Source: Saccoglossus kowalevskii (Eukaryota > Hemichordata > Enteropneusta > Harrimaniidae). Taken from it: a DNA stretch of 24,639 bases. The stretch lies in assembly GCF_000003605.2 (NCBI RefSeq), contig NW_003152837.1:1-24639 (forward strand), read 5' to 3'. How positions within the stretch are numbered: position 1 is the first letter of the stretch; each line of letters opens with the position of its first letter. The notes under the pieces were generated by a model, which was not told where the DNA came from, ran no database searches, and was given only the letters and a program-made list of their open reading frames with translations. Positions 23,200 to 24,639 of the stretch are shown here, piece after piece. The translations under genes were made by a program, and so were the position numbers.

Positions 23200-24271
23200 G
23201 TAAGTAGGACTCATTGTTGTTGTGAAACAGGATATCGATTGGATGCAGATAATGTTAATTGTATTGGTAAGTAGGACTCATTGTGGTTGTGGAACAGGAT
23301 ATCGATTAGATGCAGATAATGTTAATTGTATTGGTAAGTAGGACTCATTGTGGTTGTGGAACAGGATATTGATTAGATGCAGATAATGTTAATTGTATTG
23401 GTAAGTAGGACTCATTGTGGTTGTGGAACAGGATATCGATTAGATGCAGATAATGTTAATTGTATTGGTAAGTAGGACTCATTGTGGTTGTGGAACAGGA
23501 TATCGATTAGATGCAGATAATGTTAATTGTATTGGTAAGTAGGACTCATTGTGGTTGTGGAACAGGATATCGATTAGATGCAGATAATGTTAATTGTATT
23601 GGTAAGTAGGACTCATTGTGGTTGTGGAACAGGATATCGATTAGATGCAGATAATGTTAATTGTATTGATAAGTAGGACTCATTGTGGTTGTGAAACAGG
23701 ATATCGATTAGATGCAGATAATGTTAATTGTATTGGTAAGTAGGACTCATTGTGGTTGTGGAACAGGATATCGATTAGATGCAGATAATGTTAATTGTAT
23801 TGGTAAGTAGGACTCATTGTGGTTGTGGAACAGGATATCGATTAGATGCAGATAATGTTAATTGTATTGGTAAGTAGGACTCATTGTGGTTGTGGAACAG
23901 GATATCGATTAGATGCAGATAATGTTAATTGTATTGGTAAGTAGGACTCATTGTGGTTGTGAAACAGGATATCGATTGGATGCAGATAATGTTAATTGTA
24001 TTGGTAAGTAGGACTCATTGTGGTTGTGGAACAGGATATCGATTAGATGCAGATAATGTTAATTGTATTGGTAAGTAGGACTCATTGTGGTTGTGGAACA
24101 GGATATTGATTAGATGCAGATAATGTTAATTGTATTGGTAAGTAGGACTCATTGTGGTTGTGGAACAGGATATCGATTAGATGCAGATAATGTTAATTGT
24201 ATTGGTAAGTAGGACTCATTGTGGTTGTGGAACAGGATATCGATTAGATGCAGATAATGTTAATTGTATTG
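23200..24271 (+). repeat. Eleven-monomer (737-bp) higher-order unit at the array edge
   Basis: A D H monomer at 23200 (with GTTGTTG), a consensus monomer and a J monomer (GATATTGAT near 23366) are repeated 737 bp later at 23937, with J near 24103. The first unit is 23200-23936. The second is cut after five monomers, exactly where the 51-bp array begins at 24272. Most other monomers here are consensus or nearly so, making this one of the more uniform parts of the array. Confidence 0.85.
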
Positions 24272-24280
24272 GTAAGTTGT
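24266..24280. other. Junction of the two satellite families
   Basis: The last 67-bp monomer ends in TATTG at 24271. The next six bases, GTAAGT (24272-24277), begin both monomer types. The base after is T, as in the 51-bp family, where the 67-bp family has A. The switch therefore occurs within a 6-bp shared word, in register with both arrays, and no unique sequence or target-site duplication separates them. This fits recombination or template switching at microhomology, or a shared boundary motif. Which is right cannot be told from one junction. Confidence 0.9.
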
Positions 24281-24639
24281 AATGTTTCAATACATTAAAT
24301 ATGTTCAACTATGTTGCATGGTGTAAGTTGTAATGTTTCAATACATTAAATATGTTCAACTATGTTGCATGGTGTAAGTTGTAATGTTTCAATACATTCA
24401 ATATGTTCAACTATGTTGCATGGTGTAAGTTGTAATGTTTCAATACATTAAATATGTTCAACTATCTTGCATGGTGCAAGTTGTAATGTTTCAATACATT
24501 AAATATGTTCAACTATCTTGCATGGTGTAAGTTGTAATGTTTCAATACATTAAATGTGTTCAACTATCTTGCATGGTGTAAGTTGTAATGTTTAAATACA
24601 TTAATTATGTTCAACTATCTTGCATGGTGTAGGTTGTGA
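24272..24639 (+). repeat. 51-bp satellite array, left edge
   Basis: A different tandem repeat with starts at 24272, 24323, 24374, 24425, 24476, 24527 and 24578, all exactly 51 bp apart, and a partial copy from 24629 to the window end. The monomer begins GTAAGTTGTAATGTTTC and ends CTATGTTGCATGGT. By hand count it is about 27% G+C with no CpG. Copies 1 and 2 are identical, copy 3 has A26C, and copies 4-7 share G42C. Copy 5 also has T2C, copy 6 A30G, and copy 7 two or more private changes. Apart from the first six bases and a TAATGTT stretch it does not resemble the 67-bp monomer. It has no open reading frame of note. Confidence 0.97.

Larger units (their letters stand above)
1..24271 (+). repeat. 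67-bp satellite array, about 362 tandem monomers
   Basis: Monomer starts recur every 67 bp (for example at 62, 129 and 196) with no interruption to 24271. Net shortening from a few dozen bases of indels gives about 362 full copies. Landmarks per monomer are GTAAGTAGGACTC (1-13), TGTGGTTGTGG (16-26), GATATCGAT (32-40) and TTAATTGTATTG (56-67). Consensus is about 36% G+C with 19 G to 5 C on this strand. Each consensus copy carries overlapping EcoRV (GATATC) and ClaI (ATCGAT) sites and one CpG. Since 67 is not a multiple of 3 and the monomer holds TAA and TAG in two phases, every forward frame closes within about two monomers; reverse frames are also stop-rich. It is not coding. No transposon, RNA gene or unique sequence lies inside. 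A role in heterochromatin or the centromere is possible but not shown. I do not recognise the family. Confidence 0.98.

Noticed and set aside
1..24271. Coding minisatellite (repeat protein)
   Set aside because: 67 is not a multiple of 3, and the consensus contains TAA and TAG in two phases, so no repeat protein can be read through.
1..24271. CRISPR array
   Set aside because: There are no unique spacers: the whole 67-bp period is repeated. The period is conserved end to end and no cas genes are present.
1..24271. Bacterial replication iterons or telomere repeats
   Set aside because: Iterons are short and few, and telomere units are usually 5-8 bp or known longer forms ending a chromosome. 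Hundreds of 67-bp copies running into another satellite fit neither.
1..24271. G-quadruplex array
   Set aside because: The only G tracts are pairs, with loops of 4-8 bases. No run of three G recurs in the consensus, so stable quadruplexes are not expected.
1..24271. CENP-B-like box
   Set aside because: The monomer contains no match to the TTCG...CGGG core. Its only CpG is in ATCGAT, so no centromere-box claim can be made.
24272..24639. Transposon end or insertion at the junction
   Set aside because: The 51-bp sequence is itself tandem with exact spacing. No terminal inverted repeats, poly-A tail or target duplication is visible at 24272.

Overview
This window is non-coding satellite DNA, almost certainly from a eukaryotic nuclear genome. 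I see no gene, RNA gene, transposon or CRISPR array. Bases 1-24271 are an unbroken head-to-tail array of about 362 copies of a 67-bp monomer, plus a truncated copy at the left edge. Bases 24272-24639 are the start of a second, unrelated array with a 51-bp monomer: seven full copies and 11 bases of an eighth. Both continue beyond the window, so their true sizes are unknown. The taxon cannot be named from the sequence. Long pure arrays, A+T-rich monomers and nested higher-order structure are typical of animal or plant heterochromatin.

The 67-bp monomer, numbered from the G of GTAAGT, has these landmarks: GTAAGTAGGACTC (1-13), TGTGGTTGTGG (16-26), GATATCGAT (32-40), TGCAGATAATG (45-55) and TTAATTGTATTG (56-67). 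By hand count it is A20 T23 G19 C5, about 36% G+C, with far more G than C on this strand and a single CpG (37-38). Most copies differ from consensus at 0-3 positions, and the same variants recur throughout. I use these codes: A = G9A; B = A3G; C = T22G; D = G26A; E = C29A; F = G31A; G = T40C; H = A42G; I/J = loss of the CpG to CA/TG; K = G43A; L = T56A; M = A53G; N = A52T; O = 3-bp loss leaving ACTCGTGG (64-bp monomer); P = A48T; Q = G20A; R = GTATAACTC start; S = T24A; 0 = consensus.

Read as a string of these codes, the array has structure at several scales. There is a 3-monomer unit (201 bp, four copies, 4672-5477). A 4-monomer unit (268 bp) has three copies at 17715-18518 and about one at 11967. 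A 7-8-monomer cassette (about 466-533 bp) appears five times. An 11-monomer unit (737 bp) occupies the right end. A 22-23-monomer unit (about 1.5 kb) lies at 196-1733 and in tandem at 19926-22733. The first 1.7 kb recurs about 19.7 kb downstream. Blocks change offset abruptly at monomer boundaries, which makes the array a mosaic, as expected from repeated unequal exchange or conversion.

At 24272 the 67-bp array passes into the 51-bp array inside a shared GTAAGT, with no unique sequence between. A short patch (15155-15372) and the first 30 bases carry clusters of private indels that may be assembly or base-calling errors.
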